Below are positions 10,545 to 21,029 of a DNA stretch of 64,000 nucleotides, one piece after another; position 1 is the stretch's first letter; the number at the start of each line of letters is the position of its first letter. The notes under the pieces are model-generated. The model saw only the letters and a program-made list of their open reading frames with translations. It had not been told where the DNA came from and did not search any database. Location: NCBI GenBank assembly GCA_023055355.1, contig JALJCS010000007.1, forward strand, positions 1,274,001 to 1,338,000. Direction: 5' to 3'. The stretch is from Agelaius tricolor (taxonomy: Eukaryota > Chordata > Aves > Passeriformes > Icteridae). A program made the translations under genes and the position numbers.

Positions 10545-11283
10545 TGTTGGGAAGGATGAAAGTTTGGCAAGAAAGTCTCACAGATATGTGTGCTTGGCAG
10601 AAAGATTTTTGAATGTAGAGTCTGATGAAGGAATAGCGATGGAAGCAAGTTTTGATATAGAAGACAAGAATTGCTGAGCCAGTCTGACTGCATAACCAAG
10701 GAGCCAAAGGGTCTGTTAGTTAGAAGGGGTTTTTATGGCTTAGAACAAAGGATAAACCCACCCCAAACAAGAAGATGTTTTTACCAAAAAAGAAAGAGAG
10801 CACAGGCAAACAAGGCAGCAAATGTGGCAAGGAGAAAAAAGGTCTCAGAATTTTCCACAAACTGAAAAACAACTTCTAGCTGAAACTGTAATGCACTAAC
10901 TTTGAGTGATTGGAGAACAGTAACATGAATATGGTAATTACAGTAGTTATGATAGGCTATAGGTAAAAGTTAAGGTATAGATTGGTTCTACTGTATTAAG
11001 ATGCTCAGCAAAGAAAAGTATAGAATGCATTGTGACCAAAAGAAAAGTATAGAATGCATTTGTAACCAAAAGAAAAGTATAGAATGCAATGTAACCAAAA
11101 GAAAAGTATAGAATGCAATTGAACCAAAACCAAAGGGTGTCCAGGCCTGCCTGCAGCTGGAGCTGACAGCTGTGGGCACAGCCTCTGTCACCCATGACCC
11201 TGGGCTGCTGTAACTCTTGGATGGAATAAACTGCATTTTGGAGAGCTGCCTGGAGCCCCACATCCCCCATTTCAGCTCATAAG
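10545..11283 (+). mobile_element. solo LTR, family B, plus strand, 6-bp target duplication CCAGTT
   Basis: Starts TGTTGGGAAGGATGAAAG and ends just after CATTTCAGCTCATAAG. It is flanked by CCAGTT at 10539-10544 and 11284-11289. Inside are a tandem ~28-bp repeat with TATA-like GTATAGAATGC words (11008-11128) and a poly(A) signal in GGATGGAATAAACTGC near 11220. These fit a U3-R-U5 layout. The end lacks a canonical CA, so the 3' boundary rests on the duplication. No internal retroviral sequence remains, so it is a solo LTR left by LTR-LTR recombination. Confidence 0.75.
11008..11128 (+). repeat. four ~28-bp tandem repeats within LTR family B
   Basis: Four copies of AAAGAAAAGTATAGAATGCA spaced 28-29 bases, each followed by a GTAACC-like word. 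They lie where a U3 promoter or enhancer would be expected, upstream of the AATAAA signal. Confidence 0.85.
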
Positions 11284-11544
11284 CCAGTTCCCATCTCAGC
11301 TCTGGTGACCACCAAGGTGTTCCTCAGTGGAAGTTTCCTCATGGTGGCTCTGCAGGGGGGTCACAGATGGAGCCGTGGCAGGGCCAGCTCCCAGTTCAGT
11401 GCATGTGGGAACCCAGGACATTCCTCTGGCTGCCCTGGAGGGCTCCAGCCCCTGCCCAGGGGGCTCAGAGACCCTGGCACAGAGCCCAAGACCCCTGTGC
11501 CTTTGATTGAGCCCTTGGAAAAAACAATTACCAACCTTCATATG

Positions 11545-12015
11545 AAGAATTACAGGCCACAAAAGTTTAAGTAGAATAACAGTTAGTTTGTCACGGGGCG
11601 AAAAATAGATTTTTTTGGGGTTTTTAGAATGGGGCTTCAGGGGGCAAGATGGAGGAATATGGGCATGTCCAGCCTTTCTCCTTCTTCTTCTTGGCCTCCA
11701 TCTTCTGCTGTGATTTGACACTTTTGGATTGGTTTAGGGTAGAAGCTCACTTTCTACCATAGGTGATAGGGATTGGGAAGTTATGATAAATAATGTACAT
11801 GAAGTTTATAGTATAAAATACAACACTGCCTCTGAGGTGGTCAGAGTGCCTCTGTCTTGCTGAACGGACTTCAGCAGGCCAGGAGAAAGAATTTTATAGA
11901 CAAGGAACAATAAACAACCTTGAGAATGAGAACTGAAGAGCTCTGACTCCTTCTTTGATCGCCAGGCTGGGAAAAGAGACTTTGTGACACATCTCAGGGT
12001 CACTGTGAGCAGCTA
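11545..12015 (+). mobile_element. LTR family C copy 1, plus strand (boundaries approximate)
   Basis: Aligns over about 450 bp with 51850-52330. Shared words include GGGGGCAAGATGG, CTTCTTCTTGGCCTCCATCT, TTTTGGATTGGTTTAG, GTTTATAGTATAAAATAC (TATA-like) and AATAAACAACCTTGAGA (poly(A) signal). Copy-to-copy divergence is high and no target duplication was found. The gapped R-U5 ending CTGGGAAAAGAGACTTTGTG suggests a solo LTR. The retroviral class is not resolved. Confidence 0.65.
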
Positions 12016-12149
12016 AAGTCCCAAAAAGTGCAGGAATAAATGGCAAATCCTGGGAAAACCACAGCTGGCAGGACTTCTCCATCCTCCACATCTCAGGGGT
12101 TTCACCTCCCAAAAAGAAGGCACAGTGAGGAACAGAGAACATCCCCATC

Positions 12150-12275
12150 CTTGAAAGTGCCCCAGGCCAGGTTGGATGGGGCTTGGATCAAGCTGGGATA
12201 GTGGAAGATGTCCCTGTCCATGGAATGAGATCATCTTTAAAATCCCTCCCAATCCAAACCATTCCATGATTCTCC
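12150..12275 (+). mobile_element. CR1 tail fragment, plus strand
   Basis: CCCCAGGCCAGGTTGGATGG to CCAAACCATTCCATGATTC. It is short and diverged, truncated 125 bp from the 3' end. Confidence 0.8.
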
Positions 12276-12296
12276 AAGCTCTTCAAGCCTAACAGT

Positions 12297-12331
12297 TTAT
12301 TTTATTATTTTATTTTATTTTATTTTATTTG
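12297..12331. repeat. (TTTTA)n microsatellite
   Basis: About seven TTTTA units in 35 bases. It lies 20 bases downstream of the CR1 tail end and may have grown from it. Confidence 0.85.
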
Positions 12332-12390
12332 GAATTCAAACCACCCTTCCCTCTCTTCCACACGGACCGAGCTGCCTCTTGCTGTCCAAG

Positions 12391-12550
12391 ATGCAGGAGG
12401 AGCTCAAGGCCCCAAGCTCAGCTCCTGTGGACTTCTCCCAGCTCAAGGAAGAGCTCCCAGATGCGCCTCTGCACACCCAAACTGCGCTTCAGCAGCCTGG
12501 ATTCCAGGGAATTTTCACTCAGGAACCGTGCTTCCCTCTCTTGGCCAGCT
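12391..12550 (+). CDS. candidate exon, coiled-coil-like reading
   Basis: After CTGCCTCTTGCTGTCCAAG the plus-strand frame reads MQEELKAPSSAPVDFSQLKE and continues EELPDAPLHTQ. Third positions are strongly G/C-ended over the first 25 codons and CpGs are locally enriched, both consistent with coding. The acceptor is plausible, but the only nearby donor (GAG followed by GTTCTA at about 12554) is weak. It may be a decayed exon or a chance frame. Phase cannot be fixed. Confidence 0.2.
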
Positions 12551-14260
12551 TGGAGGTTCTAACAAGCCTCCTCTGGCCAATTTTTCTTCATTCTCACCCC
12601 AGCAATTAGCTGGACAGCCTCCCTGGATTCCTGCATTATCCTCTTGCTTGCCGAGGCAAATTTAATAAAGTTTCCAGGAGAAAACATCTCCCAGACAAGC
12701 TCCAGTTGCTCGTTTTGCCTTTGATGCCTCCCAGGAGCAAGTCTGGACTGACAGAGCTCCCAGCAGTTGAATTCCACCTTTTTTTTGTCTGCTTCCCTTC
12801 CCGGGGAGCTGCTCCAGAGGGAGGTTCAGGCTCCCTGGCAGATCCCACAGCTGTGTGAAGAGTTCTCAGCCTCCTTCCACATCTGGGGCTGGAAACCCAA
12901 GCCCAACATCCACAGATTGCTTCATTTATCTTGGAAAGGCTCCTGTGGATGTGCCTGGAACCTAAATTTTCTCAGCTCCTCACTTCTGGTGGGGGCCCCC
13001 CTTTTTACTTTTAATTTTTTTTTTTTCACTTCTCCCATCAAGAATTGAAGCCAAATATAGAGAATTCTTATCCTGCATCCCGATCTAAATAAAAACCAGG
13101 CCACAAATCATATTTTTGAGGCTTTTTTTTCCTTCTAGCAACTCATGGTTTTTTCCTGAGGAGAAAATTCTGTCTCACTCTTAGAATCAGTTGCTCTTGG
13201 GCTTGTTTACAGAAGGAGGGGAAAAAAAAAAAAAAATCAGTGCCAGCTTCAGAGAAATCCTTTGGAGAGATCCTATTTACAAAGGGTGCCCACCAAGTCC
13301 TGTTTCCCAGGAAAAAACAAGCAAGAACCAATGACAGAAAACATTTTCCTGCCCACAGCTCCTGAGTCTCCCCCTCCTGTCAGTCCTGCTGGTTTTTCCA
13401 GGACACATTTAACTATTTCTGGGGGTTTTTGTCGTGACTCCACTTGGAGGAGTGAAGTCACTCCACTCATCGATTCTTTTCCTCCCATGGAGCTTCCTGC
13501 AGAGCAAAGCTTTTGCCTGGAGGCAAGTAGTGACACCTTGCTCTAAAGAACTCAATATTCTGTTCAATCCTCAGTATTCTGTTAAATCTCAATATTCTGT
13601 TCAATCCCCAACATTCTGTTAAACCCAGCTCTTCCTCCAGCCCTTCCATCCCTAAACCCAGCTTTACTCCCTCAGGCATTCCTGGTGTTCACCTCCTGGG
13701 GTTACCTGATCATTATCCAGGGTCTGGCTGGGGATGAGCTTCAAAAAAATCTGGATTTGGGCCTTTCTCCCACACAGGATTGAAGTCTTGTTGTCCTTTT
13801 TTAGGAAACTGCTTCAGCTCCTGGCCACAGAGTCCTTGTGTGTGCCCTGGCTGGGCTGAGGCAGGGATTTCTGATTTCTGAGTGGATTCAATCCTGTACC
13901 TGCCTTTGAAAGCAAAACCCTCTGCCAGGTTTCCTGCTGCTCCCAAATCCAAGTGTCAGGAAAATTCATCCACACACACCAGAGGTTTATGTCCCAAAAG
14001 GAGACAGAGGAGCCCTTTGGCTTTATTCCAATCAAGGGAGAGGCCATGGGCCATTCCCCTGGGATCTCTCCAATTTTTGGAGGACGCAGCCTCCTTTTTA
14101 TCCCAATTTCCCAGCCACGTTTCCCTTCTCTCTTTCCCCATTGGCTGAGGCACTTGAGAGGTACAGACTTCCCAAAACACCTGATACCAGAGATTCCCCT
14201 CTAATGTATAACCCTCCCTTTTCATTTTGAATTCTTATGGAATTTGGGGGTTTTTCTTCC
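12551..14260. other. no gene; short 18-19-bp repeat at 13549-13627
   Basis: Mostly unique-looking. Around 13549-13627 four imperfect units of the form CAATATTCTGTTCAATC alternate with variants carrying GTTAAA. T-rich runs lie near 13015, and an A run at 13220-13234. No coding evidence was accepted. Confidence 0.5.
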
Positions 14261-14449
14261 CCATTGTTTCTTTCATCTCTCAGTGTCTAATTTCATTTAT
14301 CAGCAAACCTAGAGTTTATTTGTAAAAGCAAATCTCTTTTTCCATTCATCAATCAGCGGAATCCTTCCCATGGTTTCTTTTCTCTCCCAGTGCTGGTTTT
14401 ATCTACCAGCAGACCCAGAGCTGGTTTGTAAAGACAAATCTGCCCTTCC
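14261..14449. repeat. diverged two-copy tandem duplication, period ~106 bp
   Basis: CCCATTGTTTCTTTCATCTC at 14261 and CCCATGGTTTCTTTTCTCTC at 14367 begin two ~83-base segments. They stay collinear through ATCAGCAAACCTAGAG versus ACCAGCAGACCCAGAG and GTAAAAGCAAATCT versus GTAAAGACAAATCT. Confidence 0.7.
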
Positions 14450-14784
14450 TCTCACAAGCCTGGAAAATCAGTTTTGCCTTGGATAGTTCTTTCTGTGGTA
14501 GTTCCTGGAACACCAACTCCAGAAAAGCTGGAAAAAAAGGGGGAAAAACCTGAGGTGTTGCTGGAGCAGGGAGGTGGCACCAGGTGAACACTGGGGGCCC
14601 TTCCAATGGGGGCCCCATCCTGGGATTCTCTGCAACGATGATTTTTGTCTTCAAAAATATTAAAAATATTCCTCAGCTTGGAGTCAGGAGTAAGGAAGCC
14701 CTGAGTCAGGCTTTTCTCATAGCCAGCTGCTGTGCATGGCAGGATTCATCCCAGCCTCCAACAGGTGTTTAAATTTTTTAAAAG

Positions 14785-15285
14785 TTGAAATTAAAGGTAT
14801 TTAAAAAGGGTATTTAAATTAAAGCAAGAAAGTTGAAGTTTAATTTCTTTAAAAATTGTATTTCAATTAAAACAAGAAAGTTGAAATATTATTTATTTTA
14901 AAGCCTGTATTGAAAATATAGGCAATAAGAGTCTAGATTTAATTTCTTTAAAAATTGTATTTAAATTAAAACAAGAAAGTTGAAATTTGATTTATTTTAA
15001 AGGCTGTATTGAAAATAGAGGCAATAAGAGTTTAGATTTAAATTCTTTAAAAATTGTATAGATTTAAATTCTTTAAAAATTGTATTTCAATTAAGGCAAG
15101 AAAGTTGATGTTTAATTTATTTTAAAGCCTGCACTGAAAATATGGGCAATAAGAATTTAGATGTAATTTGTTTGAAAATTGCATTTTAATTTGGGCAAGA
15201 AAGTTGAAATTTACTGTATTGAAAAGATGGGTTTCAATTTGGGCAAGAAAGTTGAAATTTAATTAATTTAAAGATTTTCCTGAAA
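14785..15285. repeat. AT-rich tandem array, period ~99 bp
   Basis: The word CAAGAAAGTTGA recurs at 14825, 14873, 14972, 15097, 15196 and 15244. Between the words lie TTTATTTTAAAG, CTGTATTGAAAATA and GGCAATAAGAGT in constant order. Spacings are 48, 99, 125, 99 and 48 bp, so whole units are bracketed by partial ones. Confidence 0.8.
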
Positions 15286-15378
15286 TTTGGCCAAGCTGCC
15301 TCTGCTGGAAGAGACATCTCCCCCCAGACTTTGGAAGTTCCCATCTGCAGACACTTCCACAACCCTCATTTACCTCAG

Positions 15379-15382
15379 AAAA

Positions 15383-15415
<33 letters not shown>

Positions 15416-15424
15416 AGAGAGAGA
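15379..15424. repeat. A-rich / GA microsatellite
   Basis: A 21-base A run, G, an A run, then a short GAGAGAGA stretch. It could be a retroposed tail, but no element was recognised immediately upstream. Confidence 0.8.
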
Positions 15425-15589
15425 ATCTTTTATCTGGACTTTTTTCTATATTTTTTCTGCAAATTCCAAGTTTATATCACAGAGATGTGGGGGAAAAAAT
15501 AACCCTTCAGGGGTTAATAAAGGTGGAAACATCCTCACCTGGCTGAATCCCAGCTCAAGAGCTCACCCAGACCTTTGTCACCTCCTGTC

Positions 15590-15960
15590 ACACCAAGCTG
15601 CACTCCCAAATCAAATAAGGTATTTAATAATCAAGCCCCTTAGAGGACTCTGAAGTAAATAATTTGCAGCGTTTTAGCCCAAATTACTGCTATTTACTCC
15701 CTATTATTGTTCAAACAGCTCCTAAGGCATCACCAGGGGTTTATAAACACAGCAAGCAGGGAGATCTCAGCCCATAAAAGCTTGGGAGGGGAACAAAAGG
15801 GAGCAGTGAATGGAGGCCGACTCAGGGAAGGCTTTACAGCCAGGATGGATCCTTTGGTGGAGCTGTAAAAATAAAATTGAGCCTTTTCCAGTTGATATTC
15901 CTGGCATTTCACGCTTGAAAAGCTTCTTCCTGAAAGCCTCTGGGTTTATTTGCAGGGAAG
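15590..15960. other. candidate conserved noncoding element
   Basis: Repeat-free and AT-biased, with dense transcription-factor-like words: GGTATTTAATAATCAAGC, AAGTAAATAATTTGCAGC and CTATTATTGTTCAAACAGC (forkhead, homeobox and SOX-like). It differs sharply in texture from the repeat-rich neighbours. Conservation is inferred from appearance only. Confidence 0.25.
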
Positions 15961-16059
15961 CATTTGCTCCATGGGAGTCAAGAGGCTGCAGGGCCGGCCT
16001 GAAGTTCCCGTTTGAGGCAGAATCTCCAGGTCTGGGCGTCCAAAATCTTGGGAGAACCA

Positions 16060-16390
16060 GGGAATGCTGAGCCCAGGCCAGTCCCAGTTGTGTCCCAAGG
16101 CCCTTGGGGTGGAGCTTTCCTTGGAAAAACCCTGCTCTTGTGTCCCCATCAAGGGAAGGGGATGGAAAGAGAGAGATTCAGATGAGATGGGAGAGGAAAT
16201 TTCCCTGGCAGAGTGGCCAGGCCTTGGGCTGAGCTGCCCAGGGAGGTTTGGAGTCCCTGGAATTGTCCCAGAGCAGTCTGGATGTGGCCTTGGGGACAGG
16301 GATTGGGGTGATGCTGGTGGGGCTGGGGTGGCACTGGGTGATCCTGGAGGGTTTTCCCAGCCTTGATCCTGGGATTCTGAGAAGATCCAA
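16060..16390 (+). mobile_element. CR1 LINE 3' fragment (tail subgroup with GGATGTGGCC), plus strand
   Basis: AGAGTGGCCAGGCCTTGGGC, GAGCAGTCTGGATGTGGCC and CACTGGGTGATCCTGGAGGG lead to CCTTGATCCTGGGATTCTG. The same subgroup recurs at 16690 and 17054 in the same orientation and at 58683 in the opposite one. Confidence 0.85.
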
Positions 16391-16404
16391 CCTTCAGGGC
16401 AGGT

Positions 16405-16870
16405 TGGATCAGTCACAGCTCTCTGATGCTCACCTGGAGCAAAGGAGGCTCAGGGGGGACCTCAGTGCTCTGCACAGCTCCTGACAGGAGGGGCAGGGAA
16501 AGGAGGAGAGGAAATGGCCTCAAATGGCACCAGGGCAGGCTCAGGTTTTTTAAAACACTTCCTGTGGAACTGAACAAAAAATCCTCACCCAGATTCCTTT
16601 GGTGGATCTTTTCCTGGCTGTCCCCTGGATCTCTGTGAGATGGGAACATTTGAGAGTCTCTGTTCAGGTTTCTGCAGAGCTCTGGGACATTTTTGTCCCT
16701 CTCAGAGTGGTCAGGCCTTGGGCTGAGCTGCCCAGGGAGGTTTGGAGGCCCTGGAATTGTCCCAGAGCAGTCTGGATGTGGCCTTGGGGACAGGGATTGG
16801 GGTGATGCTGGTGGGGCTGGGGTGGCACTGGGTGATCCTGGGGCTCTTCCCACCCTGGTGATTCCATGCA
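16405..16870 (+). mobile_element. CR1 LINE 3' fragment interrupted by ~145 bp, plus strand
   Basis: Begins in the region before the 3' UTR (GGAGCAAAGGAGGCTCAGG, GAGAGGAAATGGCCTC) and resumes at about 16690 (TCTCAGAGTGGTCAGGCC) with the same tail as the previous copy. The intervening 16545-16690 is not CR1-like, so it may be an old insertion or a very diverged part. Confidence 0.8.
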
Positions 16871-16946
16871 ATCAAAGCCAAAGGCTCCTGCACACCCACC
16901 CCATAAATATTGAGGCTGCTCCAACTCACAATTCCTCTGCTGCCAG

Positions 16947-17042
16947 ACTCAGCACCTTGAGGGCTGTGAGGAGTCTCCAGGATGGTCCCTCCCAGCCAAA
17001 GGTCAGGGTCCTACACAGTCCAAGGCATGAGATGAAGTTCAG
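16947..17042 (+). CDS. candidate internal exon, 96 bp, phase 2/2
   Basis: A strong acceptor (ATTCCTCTGCTGCCAG) and a near-consensus donor (TTCAG then GTGAGT) frame 96 bases that are open in only one frame. It reads LSTLRAVRSLQDGPSQPKV and then RVLHSPRHEMKF. Most codons end in G or C. It sits between two CR1 tails, and its phase does not match the phase-0 candidates downstream. No family was recognised; a decoy is possible. Confidence 0.22.
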
Positions 17043-17053
17043 GTGAGTTTTAG

Positions 17054-17165
17054 AGCTGGATGTGGCCTTGGGGACAGGGATTGGGGTGATGCTGGTGGGG
17101 CTGGGGTGGCACTGGGTGATCCTGAAGGGTTTTCCCAGCCTTAGTGATCCTGGGATTCTGCTCAC
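17054..17165 (+). mobile_element. CR1 tail fragment, plus strand
   Basis: GCTGGATGTGGCCTTGGGG to CCTTAGTGATCCTGGGATTC. It is the third same-orientation copy of this tail subgroup within 1.1 kb. Confidence 0.85.
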
Positions 17166-17696
17166 CTGGTGGGACCCAGGCCAGCAGAGCCACTGCCGTG
17201 GGACTGTCACCAGCTCAGCTCTGTCCTTGCCACAGCAGTGACAAAAATCACCTTTTGTAGGAACAGATGGCAACGATTTGAATTCATTTTAATCCATAAT
17301 ATTAAATAGCCCAAATATGATCATTCAATATGTTCACATGATCTTTTCTGATTAGAAATAAGGTCATCACCTCCTGCTAAATCCTGAATCCTGCAGCTTG
17401 TGACACACATCCCCTTTTCCCAGATCTCCCAAGGCCACCCTGATGTCACAGCTTCCCCTCAGGAATGGCCTTGGACAGAGGCTCTTCCCATTCCAAAGAT
17501 TTACTCACTACTGGGATAACCACAGGCACAAGGATGAGGAAATATGAGCAGGGCTGTGCAGAGCTTGGTGGTGACTCCTGAAATTCCCCAGCTTGGAGAT
17601 GATTCCCAGAGTTTCCTTCAAAAAAATTCCAGCACAGCCTCCCCTGCCACCCTGGCAGAGTTGTGCTGCTGATTCTCCCAGTGAGAGAATCAAGGA
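17166..17696. other. no recognised gene
   Basis: Unique-looking. A minus-strand segment at about 17168-17255 has a CAG/GTGAGC donor and a short cysteine-containing frame, but it is not supported further. Confidence 0.4.
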
Positions 17697-17880
17697 ATTA
17701 TGGAATGGTTTGGGTTGGAATGGACCTTAAAGATCATCTTGTGCCATCTTCCACTGTCCCAGGCGCTCCCAGCCCCAGTGCCCAGCCTGGCCTTGGGCAC
17801 TGCCAGGGATCCAGGGGCAGCCCCAGCTGCTCTGGGAATTCCATCCCAGCCCCTCCCCACCCTCCCAGGAGGAATCTTTT
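17697..17880 (-). mobile_element. CR1 LINE 3' fragment, minus strand
   Basis: TTATGGAATGGTTTGGGTTG is the antisense tail and CACCCTCCCAGGAGGAATC the inner end. The sequence passes without a break into the duplicated segment that follows. Confidence 0.88.
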
Positions 17881-18161
17881 CCCAGAGTATTTGATAATTC
17901 ACCATTAACCAGGCTTTCCATGCTGGAGCTCACATCCCATCATGGAAACTGGGTTAAACTGGGAGTGCTTTCAGCACAAACCACGGCCCTGCCAAAGGGG
18001 GAATAATCACTGGAATTGGTCTTTACAAACAGCTGATAATTCAGTGTTCAAGGCTGATTCTCCTCCCACAGAATTCCCTGTTTGCAAATCTCTCCCTGTT
18101 TGCAGAAAGTGAGAGGAAACCTGGAGAACTCAGGGAGGTTTCTGCTCAGAATTCTGTTCAC
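17753..18161 (+). repeat. duplicated segment X, copy 1 (partner 38182-38589)
   Basis: About 410 bases match 38182-38589 in direct orientation with only scattered differences and a 7-8-base indel (GTTTGCAAATC versus GGCAAATC). The part beyond the CR1 (from AGTATTTGATAATTCACC) is otherwise single-copy in the window, so this is a real shared segment and not only CR1 similarity. Confidence 0.9.
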
Positions 18162-18165
18162 GATA

Positions 18166-19198
18166 GAAGATTGGTCAAAACTTCTCTTGCCTTCATCAAA
18201 CACAAGGATGAAGCTGCCCAGCATTCCAAGGGCTGCTGACCACTGGAATTCCCCTTGGAAAGCCTTCCCCAGAGCAGGAGCTTCTCCAGAGGGGTTGGGT
18301 TTATCTCAGCACTTCCCTGCTCCTGAAATTAAAGCGAAGTGGAGCTAAGCAAATCCATGAGGGAGGAATCTCCGCAGGGTTTGGATGGTTTGGAGCAAAT
18401 GGGGCCTGGAGCCACCCTTTGAAGGCTGGGAATGACCCAGGAACAGTGAAGAGCTGCCCAGTCCATGGGCACCAGGGGCTGTGCCACAGAAAACAGGGGC
18501 ACTGTGTGCCTGGGAACCACGATGGGATGCACAACACACAACCAGCTTCATTCCCTTTTCCCATCCCAGCCTTCCCCATTTCCCTCTCCCAGACTGAAGG
18601 TGCCCTCAAGGAGCATTCCAGATGGGACACATGGAAATATTTCCATCCTCACAGCAAGGCTGAGCACGCAGCCCCTGGGCAAAGCAAAGGCTTTGGCAAA
18701 GAGAGGTTGGGCCAGCAGGGCCCCAAATTCCTCCTTGGGATCCATTGTGCAAACAACCTGTGGATGTGCAGGAACTCATTCCACCTGCCTGGGACACTCA
18801 GGGCAAAGCCCTGGCAGCTGGAGAACATCAATAATTCAAAACCTGTGTGTGACTCACGCTGCCCAACCCATCCCCCTAAGGTTACTTGGACTTAATATTC
18901 ACAGAAGGCACATTGTTATTTCTTCTTCCAAAAAGTCGTGAATAATTTACCATTCATTACCCAAAAAACTTTTTTTTTAATGATTTTTTTTTTTACAATT
19001 GGCTTCATCCAAAAGAATGAGAAAACAGAGAAAATGTTCATTTCCCAACCCCTTCTTAGTTCATTGTTGTTGAGCATAAAAGTATCCCTCAGAAATCTTT
19101 AGTTAGCAAAAGATGGCATTCTTGGGGTTTCATTTGAAGAGCTGCCTTTGTTTGGGAAGCAAAATTCACCTCTGCTTTGAAAAACAGTGACTGGGGGG
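18166..19198. other. no recognised gene; AT-rich part 18890-19130
   Basis: Unique-looking sequence. The 18890-19130 portion is AT-rich with T runs and no repeat family. No splice-flanked coding segment was accepted. Confidence 0.45.
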
Positions 19199-19251
19199 TA
19201 AAAAAAGGCCAAAAAAAAAGGCAAAAAAAGGCAAAAAAGGCAAAAAAAGCT
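19199..19251. repeat. (GGCAAAAAA)n purine-rich repeat
   Basis: Four to five units of a GGC followed by six to nine A residues. Confidence 0.8.
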
Positions 19252-19562
19252 GGATGTTTGGACAATGCTCTGAGGGCCAGGGTGGGATTGCTGGGGTGTC
19301 AGTGCAGGACTGGCTGATCCTTGTGGCTCCCTCCAGCTCAGGACATTCCATGGTTCTGCAGGAATGCATCAGAAGTCTCACTTCAGGCTACCAGAGGAAC
19401 ATGGACTGCTGGAGGTGACAAATCCTGCAGAATTCCACCTGGGATCACTGGAAACGTCCCCAGCCAGAGCAGCTTCCTCTGCCTGCTGTGAGAAAAGCCA
19501 TCCCTGCATGGCAGGGCTTGTCCAGGATCCAGTGGGATCTGGCAAGTGCTGGTGTTCTGTGC

Positions 19563-20127
19563 GGGAATGACAGCTGATCCCACTGGGAATGACACCTGAT
19601 CCTATTGGGAATGACGCCTGATCCCACTGGGAATGACACCTGATCCTATTGGGAATGACTCCTGATCCTATTGGGAATAATGACGCCTGGTCCTACTGGG
19701 AATAATGACACCTGATCCTATTGGGAATGACTCCTGATCCTATTGGGAATGACACCTGATTCCACTGGGAATAATGACATCTGATCCTATTGGGAATAAC
19801 CCCTGATCCTATTGGGAATAATGACACCTGATCCTCTTGGGAATGACACCTGATTCCACTGGGAATGACACCTGATCCTAGTGGGAATCACACCTGATCC
19901 CACTGGGAATTACACCTGATCCCACTGGGAATAATGACACCGGATCCCACTGGGAATAATGACACCGGATCCCACTGGGAATGACTCCTGATCCTATTGG
20001 GAATGACTCCTGATCCACTAGGAATGACACCTGATCCCACTGGGAATTACACCTGATCCTATTGGGAATAATGACACCTGATCCTATTGGGAATAATGGC
20101 ACCTGATTCCACTGGGAATGACCCCTG
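19563..20127. repeat. 22/25-bp minisatellite, 24 full units
   Basis: Units read GGGAATGACACCTGATCC followed by TATT or CACT. A 25-bp variant carries an extra AAT (GGGAATAATGACACCTG). I count 24 full units and one partial. The two end types and two lengths are interspersed rather than blocked, indicating repeated unequal exchange. Minus-strand frames across it are artefacts. Confidence 0.95.
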
Positions 20128-20739
20128 CAGCGTGGGGCCTGTAGCAATTCCCCCACAAACTGATTTTCATGGAATTGCTCCACCTGGCTGAGCTGAACAC
20201 ATTTCCCAGAGGTTTCCTTTTGGTGTCCAGACAAATTCCTGGGTTTGGGGTGGGATTGGGATCCTGTTCCATCATCACTGCCTGCCAATAATCCCCCCAA
20301 AAAAGGGTCTTTCCCTCATCCCCCAGGTTTATCCCAAGGATTCAGCTCCTCCTTTCAGGATTCCTGGGCTCACACACAGCTCTCCTTTGGGGAGGGGGAT
20401 TTTTGGGGTGGGAGGATTGGGATTTCACCTGCACCCTTGCTCAGGGCACCCAGGGCTGCTCTGGGAATGGGAGCCCTGCAAAGTTTCACTCCCTGATTCC
20501 TGCCAGGATAAAATGATCCTGGGAATAAAAGCACTCCTGGCATGTTTATCTCACTCCCAGCCTGAGTTTGCCTCCCCTCAGGGGTCTGTTTTCAGATTTT
20601 TAAATTTCCTTAAGTCCTTAAATCTGTCCTGTCTCTAAAATTGTAGCTTCCAATGAATTGATGCTCACCACGGTTTGACACAGCCCAAGTAACCCTGGAG
20701 CAAGTTAAATGCAGCAAATTCCATCAGTGACAGAATTCC
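20128..20739. other. no recognised gene
   Basis: Unique-looking, moderately GC-rich. No repeats or splice pairs were accepted. Confidence 0.45.
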
Positions 20740-20880
20740 AGAGTGGTTTGGGGTGGAAGGGACATTGAAGCTCATCCCATCCCAGCCCTGCCATGGCAGG
20801 GACACCTCCCACTGTCCCAGGCTGCTCCAGCCCCAGTGTCCAGCCTGGCCTTGGGCGCTGCCAGGGATCCAGGGGAATGC
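20740..20880 (-). mobile_element. CR1 tail fragment, minus strand
   Basis: CAGAGTGGTTTGGGGTGGAA to GGCGCTGCCAGGGATCCAGG. It ends sharply about 140 bp from the 3' terminus. Confidence 0.88.
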
Positions 20881-21029
20881 AGGGAAATTATTTTCTAAGC
20901 AATTGGGGATTTAATTTGACTCCCACCATCACTAAAAGCTGAAAACCTGTGCAACATTACCACTATAAATATGGGGTAAATCTGCTTTATAAGAGACACA
21001 GCACTGCAACAGCCAGGTCACTTTTAAAT

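Noticed and set aside
17168..17255. Minus-strand exon with cysteines (FCHCCGKDRAELVTVP)
   Set aside because: Good donor and acceptable acceptor, but cysteine spacing fits no zinc-binding family I can name. Kept as a probable decoy.
19563..20127. CRISPR-like array
   Set aside because: Units are contiguous with no unique spacers, and the setting is vertebrate; it is a minisatellite.
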